From NCBI GenBank assembly GCA_963843315.1, contig CAWJJU010000005.1:62001-126000 (forward strand): 64,000 bases of DNA. The letters are read 5' to 3'. Of the stretch, positions 42,053-50,256 are shown one piece after another. Every line of letters begins with the position of its first letter. The stretch's first letter is position 1. A model generated the notes under the pieces. The model had not been told where the DNA came from. It was given only the letters and a program-made list of their open reading frames with translations, and made no database searches. Position numbers and translations under genes: made by a program. This stretch comes from JAWVFM01 sp963843315 (GTDB taxonomy: Bacteria > Actinomycetota > Thermoleophilia > Solirubrobacterales > 70-9).

Positions 42053-43615
42053 ATGGAGCGCAAGTGGTGGACATTGCTGGCGGTCTGCGTCGCGACGTTC
42101 ATGCTGCTGCTGGACGTGACGATCGTCAACGTCGCGCTGCCCTCGATCCAGTCGAGCCTGGACGCCGGGCTATCCAGCCTGCAATGGGTGGTAGACGCCT
42201 ACGCGCTGACGCTCGCGTCGTTCCTGCTCGTCTTCGGGTCGCTCGGCGACCGCCTCGGGCGCCGGCGCATCTTCGCGGGCGGATTCGCCGTCTTCACGGT
42301 GGCCTCGCTGTGCTGCGGCCTCGCCGGCGACCCGACGGTCCTGAACCTCTTCCGTGGCCTCCAGGGCACGGGCGCCGCCGCAATGTTCGCGACCGCGCTG
42401 GCCCTGATCGCCCAGGAGTTCGAGGGACGCGAGCGGGGCAAGGCCATCGGCATCTGGGGGGCGACCGTGGGCGGCGCGGTCGCCATCGGCCCGCTCGTCG
42501 GCGGCGCGATCACCGACGCGCTCGGCTGGGAGTGGGTGTTCTTCATCAATGTCCCGATCGGGATCGCGGCGATCGTCCTCACGCAGACCAAGCTCGCCAA
42601 CGTGGCCGCCACCGACCCGCAGCCCGTCGACTACGCGGGCGTGAGCCTCTTCTCGCTGGCCCTGTTCGGGCTGATCTACGGCCTCATCCGCGGCAACGAC
42701 GCGGGGTGGGGGAGCCCCGAGATCCTGACGGCGCTGATCGGCTCGGTTGCCCTCCTCATCGCATTCGTCGTCGTCGAGACGCGCAGCGACCACGCCAGCC
42801 TGGATCTCTCTCTGTTCCGCGTCTCCTCGTTCCGCGGGGTGTCCATAGTCGCCTGGGCCCTCTCGGCGGGGATGTTCGCGATGTTCCTCTACCAGACGCT
42901 CTACATCCAGGACGTCCTCGGCTACGGCCCCCTCGCCGCCGGCGTGCGCTTCCTGCCGATCACCCTGCTCGGCTTCTTCGTCGCTCCGATCTCGGCGAAC
43001 CTCAGCCATCGCATCCCGGTCCGGGTGCTGATGGGAGCGGGCCTGACGCTGACGGGGGTGGGCCTCATGCTCAACCACGGGATCCAGCTCGGCGACAGCT
43101 GGACCGGCCTGCTCCCGGGATTCATCGTCTCCGGCATCGGGATCGGGATGACCAACCCGATGATCGCCGAGACGGCACTCGGGGTCGTCCCCGCGGCGCG
43201 GGCGGGCATGGCCTCCGGGATCAATTCGACCTTCCGTCAGGTCGGCATCGCCACGGGCGTCGCGGGGCTTGGGGCTGTGTTCCAGTCGCGGATCGCCTCC
43301 GAGCTCACCTCGGAGCTCTCGTCGGCTCCGCGGGCGAAGCCCCACATCGCGCAGCTCTCCGACGCGGTGTCCTCCGGCGCCATCGGCCAGGCACTCCAGC
43401 AGTTGCCGGCGGGGCTTCGGCCGAGAATCGAGACGGCCGCGGACACGGCCTTCATCACCGCCTTCAACGAGATCCTCCTGATCGGCGCGGCGGTGGCGAT
43501 CGTCGGCGGCATCCTGGGGTTCCTGCTGGTCAGGCGGGAGGACTTCGTGGCAGGGGCGGCGCCGGATCAGGCTGCGGTGGCGGACGCAGCCACGGAGCCC
43601 GCGACCTCCAGCTAG
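42053..43615 (+). CDS. MFS drug/solute exporter, DHA2 (EmrB/QacA, 14-TM) family
   Basis: 520 residues with 14 predicted membrane helices. It begins WWTLLAVCVATFMLLLDVTIVNVALPSIQ, the DHA2 motif with an embedded Asp in helix 1. Motif A is GSLGDRLGRRRIF and motif C-like is GATVGGAVAIGPLVGGAITD. It probably exports hydrophobic or cationic compounds using the proton gradient; substrates cannot be predicted. It starts directly after nadK and separates nadK from recN, which are usually adjacent, so it may be a lineage-specific insertion into this operon. Confidence 0.9.
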   Translation: MERKWWTLLAVCVATFMLLLDVTIVNVALPSIQSSLDAGLSSLQWVVDAYALTLASFLLVFGSLGDRLGRRRIFAGGFAVFTVASLCCGLAGDPTVLNLFRGLQGTGAAAMFATALALIAQEFEGRERGKAIGIWGATVGGAVAIGPLVGGAITDALGWEWVFFINVPIGIAAIVLTQTKLANVAATDPQPVDYAGVSLFSLALFGLIYGLIRGNDAGWGSPEILTALIGSVALLIAFVVVETRSDHASLDLSLFRVSSFRGVSIVAWALSAGMFAMFLYQTLYIQDVLGYGPLAAGVRFLPITLLGFFVAPISANLSHRIPVRVLMGAGLTLTGVGLMLNHGIQLGDSWTGLLPGFIVSGIGIGMTNPMIAETALGVVPAARAGMASGINSTFRQVGIATGVAGLGAVFQSRIASELTSELSSAPRAKPHIAQLSDAVSSGAIGQALQQLPAGLRPRIETAADTAFITAFNEILLIGAAVAIVGGILGFLLVRREDFVAGAAPDQAAVADAATEPATSS

Positions 43616-43661
43616 CCCCGGCGGGGTGAGTCCGTCGGCCCGCCCCGCTATATCAGGGTGC

Positions 43662-45338
43662 GTGCTGCACGAGCTGCGCATCGAGAACCTGCTGCTGATC
43701 GAGCGGGCCGAGCTTCGCCTCGAGCCCGGCCTGAACGCGATCACAGGCGAGACCGGAGCCGGTAAGACCGTGCTCGCCCACTCGCTCGACCTGCTGCTCG
43801 GCGGCCGCGCTCGTCCGCAGATCGTGCGGCCGGGCGCTTCCGAGGCCTACGTGGAGGGGGTGTTCGCCGTGCCGGATGGCCTCTGGGACGACCCGGAGCT
43901 GTCCGAGCTTCGCGATCGGCTGCCTGAGGATCAGAGCGGCGAGATCGTGCTGGGGCGCCGGATCGGCTCGTCCGGGCGCACGAGCGCCTTCGTTGGCGGG
44001 CGTTCGGCGACCGCGGCCGATCTGCAGGCGCTCGGCTCGCGGCTGCTCGCCTTCTACGGCCAGCACGAGCACCGCCGCCTGACGCTGGGCTCCGCGCAGA
44101 TGGAGGTCCTGGACGCCTTCGCCGGGGAGGAGCACCTCTCCACCCGCGCGCGCTACGAACGGGCCCACCGGGAGGTCCTCTCGCTCGAGCGCGAGCTCGC
44201 CGAGCTGCGCGAGCGCGAGGGAGCCCGCGAGCGCGACCTCGACCTCCTGCGCTTCGAGCTTGCCGAGATCGACGCCGCGGAGCTCGACGCCGGGGACCTG
44301 ACGGACCTGGGCTCCGAGCGCGAGCGCCTGCGCCACTCCGGGCGCCTGCGCGACGCCGCGGGGAGAGCGCTCGCCGCGATCGCCGACCCCGACGGCGAGG
44401 GCGATGCCCTCGCCGCGCTCGCGGCTGCCGGCGGGTCCGCCTCGGGAGCGTCCGGCGTGGACGCCGAGCTCGACGCGATCGGCTCCCGTCTGGCGGCCCT
44501 CTCGCTCGAGCTGGAGGACGTGGCCGGCGAGCTGCGCCGCTACCTGGAGGGGCTCGACGCCGACCCCGCCCGCCTCGAGGCCGTGGAGGGGCGCCTTGCC
44601 GAGGCAGACCGGCTGTCGCGAAAGCACGGAGGCAGCGTGGAGGCGGTGCTCGCGCACGCGGAGCGCTGCCGCACGGAGGTCGCCCGCCTGGAGAACGCGG
44701 GGGAGCTGGCGGCCGAGCTGGAGGGCCGCCTGGAGCCGGCGCGCGCCGAGCGCGCGAAGCTGGCGGTGGGGCTGACCAAGGCGCGCAGGAAGGCCGCCGC
44801 CAAGCTCGCCGGCGCGGTCGAGGGGTCGCTTTCGGAGCTGGCCATGGAGGGAGCGACCCTGGAGGTGCGCCTCGAGCCGCATCCCGGCGGCCTCGGCGCG
44901 TCGGGCGCGGAGCGCGTCGAACTGCTGCTGGCGACCAATCCCGGGATGCCTCTGTCGCCGCTTCGCGACGCCGCGTCGGGCGGCGAGCTGTCACGAGTGA
45001 TGCTGGCGCTGGGCGGCCTGGGCTCGGCGGGCGAGCGCACCACGGTCTTCGACGAGATCGATGCGGGCGTGGGGGGCACCACCGCCCGCGCAGTGGGAGA
45101 GCGGCTGCGCGCCCTCGGCGCCCGCGGTCAGGTGATCTGCATCACCCACCTTCCCCAGGTGGCATCTCTTGCCCAGGCCCACTTCCGCATCGACAAGCAG
45201 GTGGCCGGCGGTGCCACCCGCGCGTCGGTCGAGAGGGTGGAGGGCGACGGCCTGGTGGCCGAGATCTGCCGCATGCTCGGCGCCGACTCAGGCGACGAGG
45301 CGGCGGCTCGACACGCCCGCGAATTGCTTGCCGCCTAA
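43662..45338 (+). CDS. recN: DNA repair protein RecN
   Basis: 558-residue SMC-like ATPase recruited to double-strand breaks. Head part 1: VLHELRIENLLLIERAELRLE and Walker A ITGETGAGKTVLAHSLDLLLGG. A coiled-coil of about 250 Ala/Glu/Arg-rich residues follows. Head part 2 has the signature SGGELSRVMLALG, Walker B VFDEIDAGVGG and VICITHLPQVASLA. Start GTG 43662 gives the conserved N-terminus, and a TATATC element 7 bases upstream could be its -10. An earlier in-frame GTG at 43626 is less likely. Confidence 0.94.
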   Translation: MLHELRIENLLLIERAELRLEPGLNAITGETGAGKTVLAHSLDLLLGGRARPQIVRPGASEAYVEGVFAVPDGLWDDPELSELRDRLPEDQSGEIVLGRRIGSSGRTSAFVGGRSATAADLQALGSRLLAFYGQHEHRRLTLGSAQMEVLDAFAGEEHLSTRARYERAHREVLSLERELAELREREGARERDLDLLRFELAEIDAAELDAGDLTDLGSERERLRHSGRLRDAAGRALAAIADPDGEGDALAALAAAGGSASGASGVDAELDAIGSRLAALSLELEDVAGELRRYLEGLDADPARLEAVEGRLAEADRLSRKHGGSVEAVLAHAERCRTEVARLENAGELAAELEGRLEPARAERAKLAVGLTKARRKAAAKLAGAVEGSLSELAMEGATLEVRLEPHPGGLGASGAERVELLLATNPGMPLSPLRDAASGGELSRVMLALGGLGSAGERTTVFDEIDAGVGGTTARAVGERLRALGARGQVICITHLPQVASLAQAHFRIDKQVAGGATRASVERVEGDGLVAEICRMLGADSGDEAAARHARELLAA

Positions 45339-45358
45339 CGAACTTTCCCGCAAGCCGG

Positions 45359-45364
45359 GATAAT
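45359..45364 (+). promoter_or_regulatory. Putative -10 element of steA (leaderless type)
   Basis: GATAAT ends 6 bases before the steA ATG at 45371. It is close to the TATAAT consensus, and the 32-base gap after recN has no ribosome-binding site. Confidence 0.4.
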
Positions 45365-45370
45365 CGGCGA

Positions 45371-46554
45371 ATGCCGCAGACGGTACGCCAGCGCACTCGC
45401 CTGGTGCGGCGGACGCCGGCAGGGAATGGCTCGCAGGCCGCGATCGGCGGGACCGCCCGGCTGGGCAAGCGCACCAAGGACCTCGTCAAGCGCCTGCACC
45501 CGGGCGACGTCGCCGTGATCGACCATCGCGACCTCGACCGCATGGCCGCCGAGGACCTGGCGGCCACCGGCGTTCGCGCAGTGGTCAACGTCGCGAGGTC
45601 GTCGACAGGCCGCTACCCGAACCTGGGGCCTCTCGTGCTGGCGCGCGCGGGAGTTCGGCTCATGGACGTCGACGCGCCGCTCTTCGACGAGCTTCGCGAC
45701 GGGGAGGAGGTGACGATCACCGACGCGGCGGTGTGCCGCGGGGATGAGCGGGTCGCCGAGGGCCGGGCGCTGACCGTCGCCGAGCTCGAGGCGCAGCTCG
45801 CCGAGCAGCGGGAGCGCATCGATCACGCCCTCGCCGAGTTCGCCGACAACACCATGGCGCGGATCCGCGAGGAGGGGCAGATGCTCGCGGGCGAGATCGC
45901 CCTGCCGAAGACCGGCACCAGCTTTCGCGATCGCCACGTGCTGATCGTGGTCCGCGGGACCACGTACAGGCGCGACCTCGCTGCCCTGCGCGCCTACATC
46001 CAGGATGTGCGGCCGGTCCTCGTGGGCGTGGACGGCGGCGCCGACGCGATCCTCGAAAGCGGCCTGAAGCCCGACCTGGTGCTGGGCGACATGGACTCCG
46101 CGAGCGACGAGGCCCTGCGCTGCGGCGCCGAGCTGATCGTCCACGCCTACCGCGACGGGCGCGCTCCCGGCCGCGAGCGCCTGGAGGCGCTGGGCCTGGA
46201 GCATCTGGTCGCGCCGGCCATCGGCACCAGCGAGGACGTGGCGATGCTCCTCGCCTACGAGGGGGAGCGGAGCTGATCGTCAGCGTGGGCGCGCACTTCA
46301 ACCTCGTCGAGTTCCTCGACAAGAACCGGGCGGGGATGTCCTCCACGTTCCTCACCCGCCTGCGGATCGGCGAGACGCTGGTCGACGCCAAGGGCGTGAG
46401 CCGCCTCTACAACCCGGGAGTCTCCGGGCGCCTGCTGGCGCTGATGCTGGTCGCCTCGCTGGCCCTGATCGTGGTGGTGGTGCTCTCCGCCCCGGCCCTG
46501 GAGAACCTCGTGCAGCTGGTCTGGCTGAAGATTCGCCTGCTCCTGGGCTTGTAG
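45371..46554 (+). CDS. steA: SteA-like division protein (thiamine-pyrophosphokinase fold), one frameshift
   Basis: The first frame ends at 46276 after EDVAMLLAYEG. The second frame resumes LIVSVGAHFNLVEFLDKNRAGMSSTFLTRLRIGETLVDAKGVS and a C-terminal transmembrane helix. One missing base in the G run at about 46259-46265 restores the normal protein of about 394 residues. The central part DVRPVLVGVDGGADAIL ... PDLVLGDMDSA resembles thiamine pyrophosphokinase, but SteA proteins act at the division septum with SteB and control peptidoglycan hydrolase activity in corynebacteria. steB follows 12 bases later. The break is probably a sequencing deletion. Confidence 0.87.
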
Positions 46555-46557
46555 CTT
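46552..46557 (+). promoter_or_regulatory. Putative -10 element of steB (leaderless type)
   Basis: TAGCTT overlaps the steA stop codon and ends 9 bases before the steB ATG at 46567. It may give steB an internal promoter. Confidence 0.3.
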
Positions 46558-46566
46558 GCCTTCGTA

Positions 46567-47487
46567 ATGGGGTACTCGGCGCGCTACCACGTCGCCTCGC
46601 TGGCGGCCGTCTTCCTGGCCCTGGGCGTCGGCATCCTGATCGGGACCGGGCTCAACACCGTCGTCACCGATGCCACCCACAACCTCGAGGACAGCCTCAA
46701 GAGCGATCTCGCGGCAGCGCGCTCGCACGCCGATGACCTGCAGCACGAGCTCGACCGTCAGAACGCGTTCGGCCAGGCCGCCTACCCCGGGCTGGTGGCC
46801 GGCGTCCTGCGCCACGAGCGCGTATCCGTGGTCGGCCTGGGGGCGCGCCCCGACGATCTCACCGAGGGCGACTTCGAGCAGGTCGTGGGCCCAACGGCGA
46901 TCACGGGCGGGCGCATCCAGAACTTCGCCGTCGTGGGCAACCCCACCGACGTCGCCTCCCTGCGCAAGGCGCTCTCGGCGAGCGACGTCCCGCGGCACCA
47001 GCGGCGCGCGATCCAGCGAAGCGGGGACTTCCTCGACGCCTTCTACCGCGCGGCCGGGCGCTCATTGGTGCTCGGCGGCCCGTTCTTCGACGTGACGCGC
47101 TCGACGCTCCTGAAAGCGTCGAGCCGCTCTCCGCAGGGCACCGACGCGGTCCTGGTCACGCGCGAGGCGCCCAAGGACAATTCGACCAACGAGGCAACGG
47201 CGATCGACCGCCTGCACACGGACATCCTCGACGGCATGCGTCACGCCGGGGCGCCGGTGGTGGGCGTCGAGTCGACCACGACCGACCCCTCGTCGATCTC
47301 GCTGTTCGCCGGGCATGGAATCTCGAGCGTCGACGACATCGACGCCGAGGCCGGGCAGGTGGCGCTCGCCTACGCATTGCGGGGCGTGAAGGGCAGCTTC
47401 GGCGTGAAGAGCACCGCCGACCGCCTGCTGCCCGAGCTCGCCAAGCCGCCCAGGCGCCTGCCCGGCGCCGGCCCCGCGCGCCCGTGA
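46567..47487 (+). CDS. steB: SteB/MctB-like envelope protein
   Basis: 306 residues of the 'copper transporter'/MctB family. It has an N-terminal transmembrane helix (RYHVASLAAVFLALGVGILIG), a coiled-coil (about residues 40-65, KSDLAAARSHADDLQHELDRQ) and an extracytoplasmic alpha/beta domain with VSVVGLGARPDD and GAPVVGVESTTTDPSSI. In corynebacteria SteB forms a complex with SteA and activates the division hydrolase RipA. The family name as a copper transporter stems from Mycobacterium MctB. The position directly after steA favours the division role. Confidence 0.85.
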   Translation: MGYSARYHVASLAAVFLALGVGILIGTGLNTVVTDATHNLEDSLKSDLAAARSHADDLQHELDRQNAFGQAAYPGLVAGVLRHERVSVVGLGARPDDLTEGDFEQVVGPTAITGGRIQNFAVVGNPTDVASLRKALSASDVPRHQRRAIQRSGDFLDAFYRAAGRSLVLGGPFFDVTRSTLLKASSRSPQGTDAVLVTREAPKDNSTNEATAIDRLHTDILDGMRHAGAPVVGVESTTTDPSSISLFAGHGISSVDDIDAEAGQVALAYALRGVKGSFGVKSTADRLLPELAKPPRRLPGAGPARP

Positions 47488-48323
47488 GGATCTCGGGCCT
47501 CGTCGTCTCGGCGGCGGTGGCGCTGGCCGTGACCGGGCCGTGGCTTCGCGACATGCGCCGTCACGGCCTGGAGCGCAAGAACTTCCGCGGTGTGTCGGTC
47601 GCGTTTCCGGCGGGCGCCGTCCTCGTCGCCGTCTCGCTGATCGCCCTGGCGCCGCTGGCCGTCCTCGACGACCGGGCCGACCTCGACCTGCTCGATCCTG
47701 AGCTGCACCGCTGGGCGGTGTACGTGCTGGGCGTCGCCCTGCTGGGCCTGCTCGACGACGCCCTCGGGCGCGGTCACGCCATCGACACGCCGCGCGGCTG
47801 GCGTGGGCACGCGCGCGCGGTTGCCCAGGGTCGTTTCTCCACCGGCTTCATCAAGGCCGCCGGAGCGCTCGCGCTCGCGGCCTTCGCCACCTCGGGCCGC
47901 GGCCTTCACGACCTGCGCTACCTGGTCGACCTCGCGCTGCTGCTCCTCACCACGAACCTGTTCAACCTGCTCGATCTGCGCCCGGGGCGGGCCGAGAAGG
48001 CCCTCGCGATCCTGCTCGCGGGGCTGTGCCTGGGCGCCTGGACGGCGGCGCCCCTCGACCTGCTGGGCGTTTTCATCGCGCCGGTCGTCGTGTGCACGCC
48101 GTTCACCCTCCGCGAGCGGGCGATGCTCGGCGACACCGGCTCCAACCTGGTCGGCGCCGTGGCCGGGATCTCCCTGCTCACGGTGCTGGGCCCCGACGGC
48201 CGCGTGGTCGCGCTCGCTGTCGTGGCCGCCCTGACCCTGTACGGCGAGTTTCGCTCGATCTCGGCCGCGATCGAGCGCATCGGGCCGCTGCGCGCCATCG
48301 ACTCGATCGGGCGCGCGCCGTGA
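47484..48323 (+). CDS. MraY/WecA-like phospho-sugar transferase homologue
   Basis: 279-residue membrane protein with about 8-9 helices. It retains shortened versions of the MraY-family motifs: GLLDDALGRG (Asp pair), NLFNLLDLRPGRAEK (in place of the NxxNxxDGxDG motif) and AMLGDTGSNLVGA. Such proteins transfer sugar phosphates to polyprenyl phosphate, and the substrate here is unknown. The gene overlaps steB by GTGA and regularly follows it in relatives, so it may act in envelope or septum polymer synthesis. The altered DGxDG motif means that catalytic activity is not certain. Confidence 0.78.
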   Translation: MRISGLVVSAAVALAVTGPWLRDMRRHGLERKNFRGVSVAFPAGAVLVAVSLIALAPLAVLDDRADLDLLDPELHRWAVYVLGVALLGLLDDALGRGHAIDTPRGWRGHARAVAQGRFSTGFIKAAGALALAAFATSGRGLHDLRYLVDLALLLLTTNLFNLLDLRPGRAEKALAILLAGLCLGAWTAAPLDLLGVFIAPVVVCTPFTLRERAMLGDTGSNLVGAVAGISLLTVLGPDGRVVALAVVAALTLYGEFRSISAAIERIGPLRAIDSIGRAP

Positions 48324-48619
48324 GCGCCGAGCCCACGCGGCTCGCGCAGGCGCTCGCCGCCCTCGTGCCGGTCGGGCAGGAGCGGGTGCCCTTCGGCGAG
48401 GTGACCGCCCAGCAGGCGCGCGAGCAGTCGGCTTCGCTGCGCGAGGTCGGGAGCTTCGGGCCGCTGGCGCGTGTGGCCAAGGTTGCCCTCGCGTGGGCGC
48501 AGCTCGCGGGCGAGCTGGAGCGCGCCGGGGTGCACTCCGTCGCTGGGCTGGAGGAGAAGACGGTCCTGGGCTTTGCGGAGAGCCTCTGGGTCCTGCCGCC
48601 CGAGGGCGGGCTGATCTGA
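48320..48619 (+). CDS. Hypothetical protein, 99 residues
   Basis: I do not recognise this family. The GTG start overlaps the stop of the MraY-like gene, which supports real coding. The sequence is soluble and largely helical (LAQALAALVPVGQE, LARVAKVALAWAQLAGELERAG), with no membrane segment, Cys or catalytic motif, and ends LWVLPPEGGLI. It converges with the fur gene, whose end is 6 bases away. Confidence 0.55.
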   Translation: MSAEPTRLAQALAALVPVGQERVPFGEVTAQQAREQSASLREVGSFGPLARVAKVALAWAQLAGELERAGVHSVAGLEEKTVLGFAESLWVLPPEGGLI

Positions 48620-48625
48620 GCCTCT

Positions 48626-49090
48626 CTAGCGCTCCGCGCGGGCGCAGTCGGGGCACAGCCCCGAGATCGGGAAGTGGCTGAAGCGCGCCTCGTAGCCGAA
48701 GCGCTTCCTGACCTCGTCGCGGACGCCGTCGAGCTCGGCGGGCTCGACGCTCATCACTCGGTCGCAGCGCTCGCAGGTGAGGTACTCGCGCTCGCCCTCG
48801 CCGACGAGCGCGTAGAGGCCGGGCCCGTGGCCCAGGTGCACGTGACGCACCGCGCCCAGTGACTCCAGGGACTCCAGGTTGCGGTACACGGAGGTCTGGC
48901 CGAGCGCCGGGCCCTGCTCCGCGACCCGCTCCGTGATGAGCTCGGCGGAGATGGGCCCCTCGGCGTCGAAGAGCGTCTGCAGGATCAGTCGCCGAGCCGC
49001 CGACAGCCGTCCGCCCCGCGCGCGAATGGCCGCAGCGACGTCGTCCACGGTCGAGAACTCGAGGGGCTCGGTTCGCGGAGAGCGGGCCAT
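48626..49090 (-). CDS. Fur-family metalloregulator, probably nickel-responsive (Nur-like)
   Basis: 154-residue DNA-binding regulator. The winged helix is at about residues 20-85 (RLSAARRLILQTLFDAEGPISAELI, LGQTSVYRNLESLESLG). The dimerisation domain follows with His residues in VHLGHGPGLYALVG and the structural zinc sites CERC and CPDC. The metal cannot be read from the sequence. Because it directly follows a NiCoT nickel transporter and a [NiFe]-hydrogenase cluster, a Nur-type nickel sensor is more likely than Fur or Zur. The start is one base after the transporter stop, so the two form one transcription unit. Confidence 0.85.
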   Translation of the reverse strand: MARSPRTEPLEFSTVDDVAAAIRARGGRLSAARRLILQTLFDAEGPISAELITERVAEQGPALGQTSVYRNLESLESLGAVRHVHLGHGPGLYALVGEGEREYLTCERCDRVMSVEPAELDGVRDEVRKRFGYEARFSHFPISGLCPDCARAER

Positions 49091-49091
49091 C

Positions 49092-50126
49092 TCAGCGATC
49101 TCCCGCGGCCAGCCCCGCCGACCAGCGCTCCTCGATCCTCCCGAGTCTCCAGACGGCCAGGGCGACCACCCAGGTCAGCACGAACAGGGCGACGATGGCG
49201 TAGCCGACGTAGTTGAGGTCGATCCCGTTGACGAAGTCCCAGGGCTGGCCGCTGAGGCTGAGCTTCTCGGAGAGGACGGACATCAGCTCGATACCGCCGA
49301 TCAGGAGCGCGACAACCACGGAGAGCCAGGTGATCGTGATGTTGTAGAAGATCTTGCGCACCGGCTTGGCGAACGCCCAGCCGTAGGCGAAGTTCATGAA
49401 TGCGCCGTCGATCGTGTCGAGCAGGGACATCCCCGCCGCGAACAGCACCGGCAGGCAGAGGATGGCGTAGAACGGCAGGCCGGCGCCGGCGCCGGCGCCG
49501 GCGGTCGCCAGCAGCGCGATCTCCGTGGCCGTGTCGAACCCGAGGCCGAACAGCAGTCCCACCGGATACATCTGCCACGGCTTCGTCACCGCGTCGGTCG
49601 CCCGGTGGTAGAAGCGGTTCATGAAGCCGCGGCTGTTGAGCTGCTCCTCGAGCTCGGCCTCGTCGTAGGCGCCGCCGCGCATGCGGCGGAAGATTTGGAC
49701 GATGGAGACGAGCACCGCGAGGTTCAGGAGCCCGATCGTGAAGAGGAAGACACCCGAAACGGTCGGTCCGACGAGGCCGGTTGCCTGGTGCAGGGTCGAG
49801 GCGTCGTTGCTGACTGCCCCGGAGAGTCCCCTGACGCCGATCGTGAAGAGGACGGCGAGTGCGAACACGATCGTCGAGTGCCCGAGAGAGAAGAAGAAGC
49901 CCACGCTCACCGGCCGCTGTCCATCGGTCATGAGCTTGCGGGTCGTGTTGTCGATTGCCCCGATGTGGTCCGCGTCGAAGGCGTGGCGCATGCCGAGGGT
50001 GTAGGCGCTGATACCGACCCCCACGGTGAAGGCGCTGCCGGCTCCGAGCGAGAAGCGGTGGGGGGCCACGACCGCGAAGAGCAGGAAGAACCCGACTGCG
50101 TGAAGCGCGAGCACCACCACGGCCAT
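49092..50126 (-). CDS. Nickel/cobalt transporter, NiCoT (HoxN/NixA) family
   Basis: 344-residue integral membrane permease with 8 helices. The NiCoT signature is RHAFDADHIGAIDNTTRKLM in helix 2, followed by GFFFSLGHSTIVF and LLFGLGFDTATEIALL, and LFAAGMSLLDTIDGAFMNFAYGWA in the second half. It imports Ni2+ with high affinity and should feed the [NiFe]-hydrogenase cluster just upstream. Start ATG 50126 is the first in a good context; the frame continues upstream without a better start. Confidence 0.93.
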   Translation of the reverse strand: MAVVVLALHAVGFFLLFAVVAPHRFSLGAGSAFTVGVGISAYTLGMRHAFDADHIGAIDNTTRKLMTDGQRPVSVGFFFSLGHSTIVFALAVLFTIGVRGLSGAVSNDASTLHQATGLVGPTVSGVFLFTIGLLNLAVLVSIVQIFRRMRGGAYDEAELEEQLNSRGFMNRFYHRATDAVTKPWQMYPVGLLFGLGFDTATEIALLATAGAGAGAGLPFYAILCLPVLFAAGMSLLDTIDGAFMNFAYGWAFAKPVRKIFYNITITWLSVVVALLIGGIELMSVLSEKLSLSGQPWDFVNGIDLNYVGYAIVALFVLTWVVALAVWRLGRIEERWSAGLAAGDR

Positions 50127-50225
50127 CCAGGCGACCGTTCGCCACTGGTCCGGCGTCAGGCCGTCGCGAAGACGGCGAAGACGCGAGCGGGAGCGAATGG
50201 AAACCGTCGCGGCCTCGATCCGTCA

Positions 50226-50254
50226 ACGCTAATGCATGCTGTGGTCTATTGCAA
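50226..50254 (-). promoter_or_regulatory. Candidate promoter/operator of the nickel transporter-regulator unit
   Basis: On the reverse strand TTGCAA (50254-50249), a 17-base spacer and TAGCGT (50231-50226) form a plausible -35/-10 pair in an A+T-rich pocket between hypF and the transporter gene. The same stretch holds TGCA at both ends (TGCA-N13-TGCA), reminiscent of TTGCAA-type operators of nickel-sensing Fur proteins. Both readings are inferred. Confidence 0.4.
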
Positions 50255-50256
50255 GA

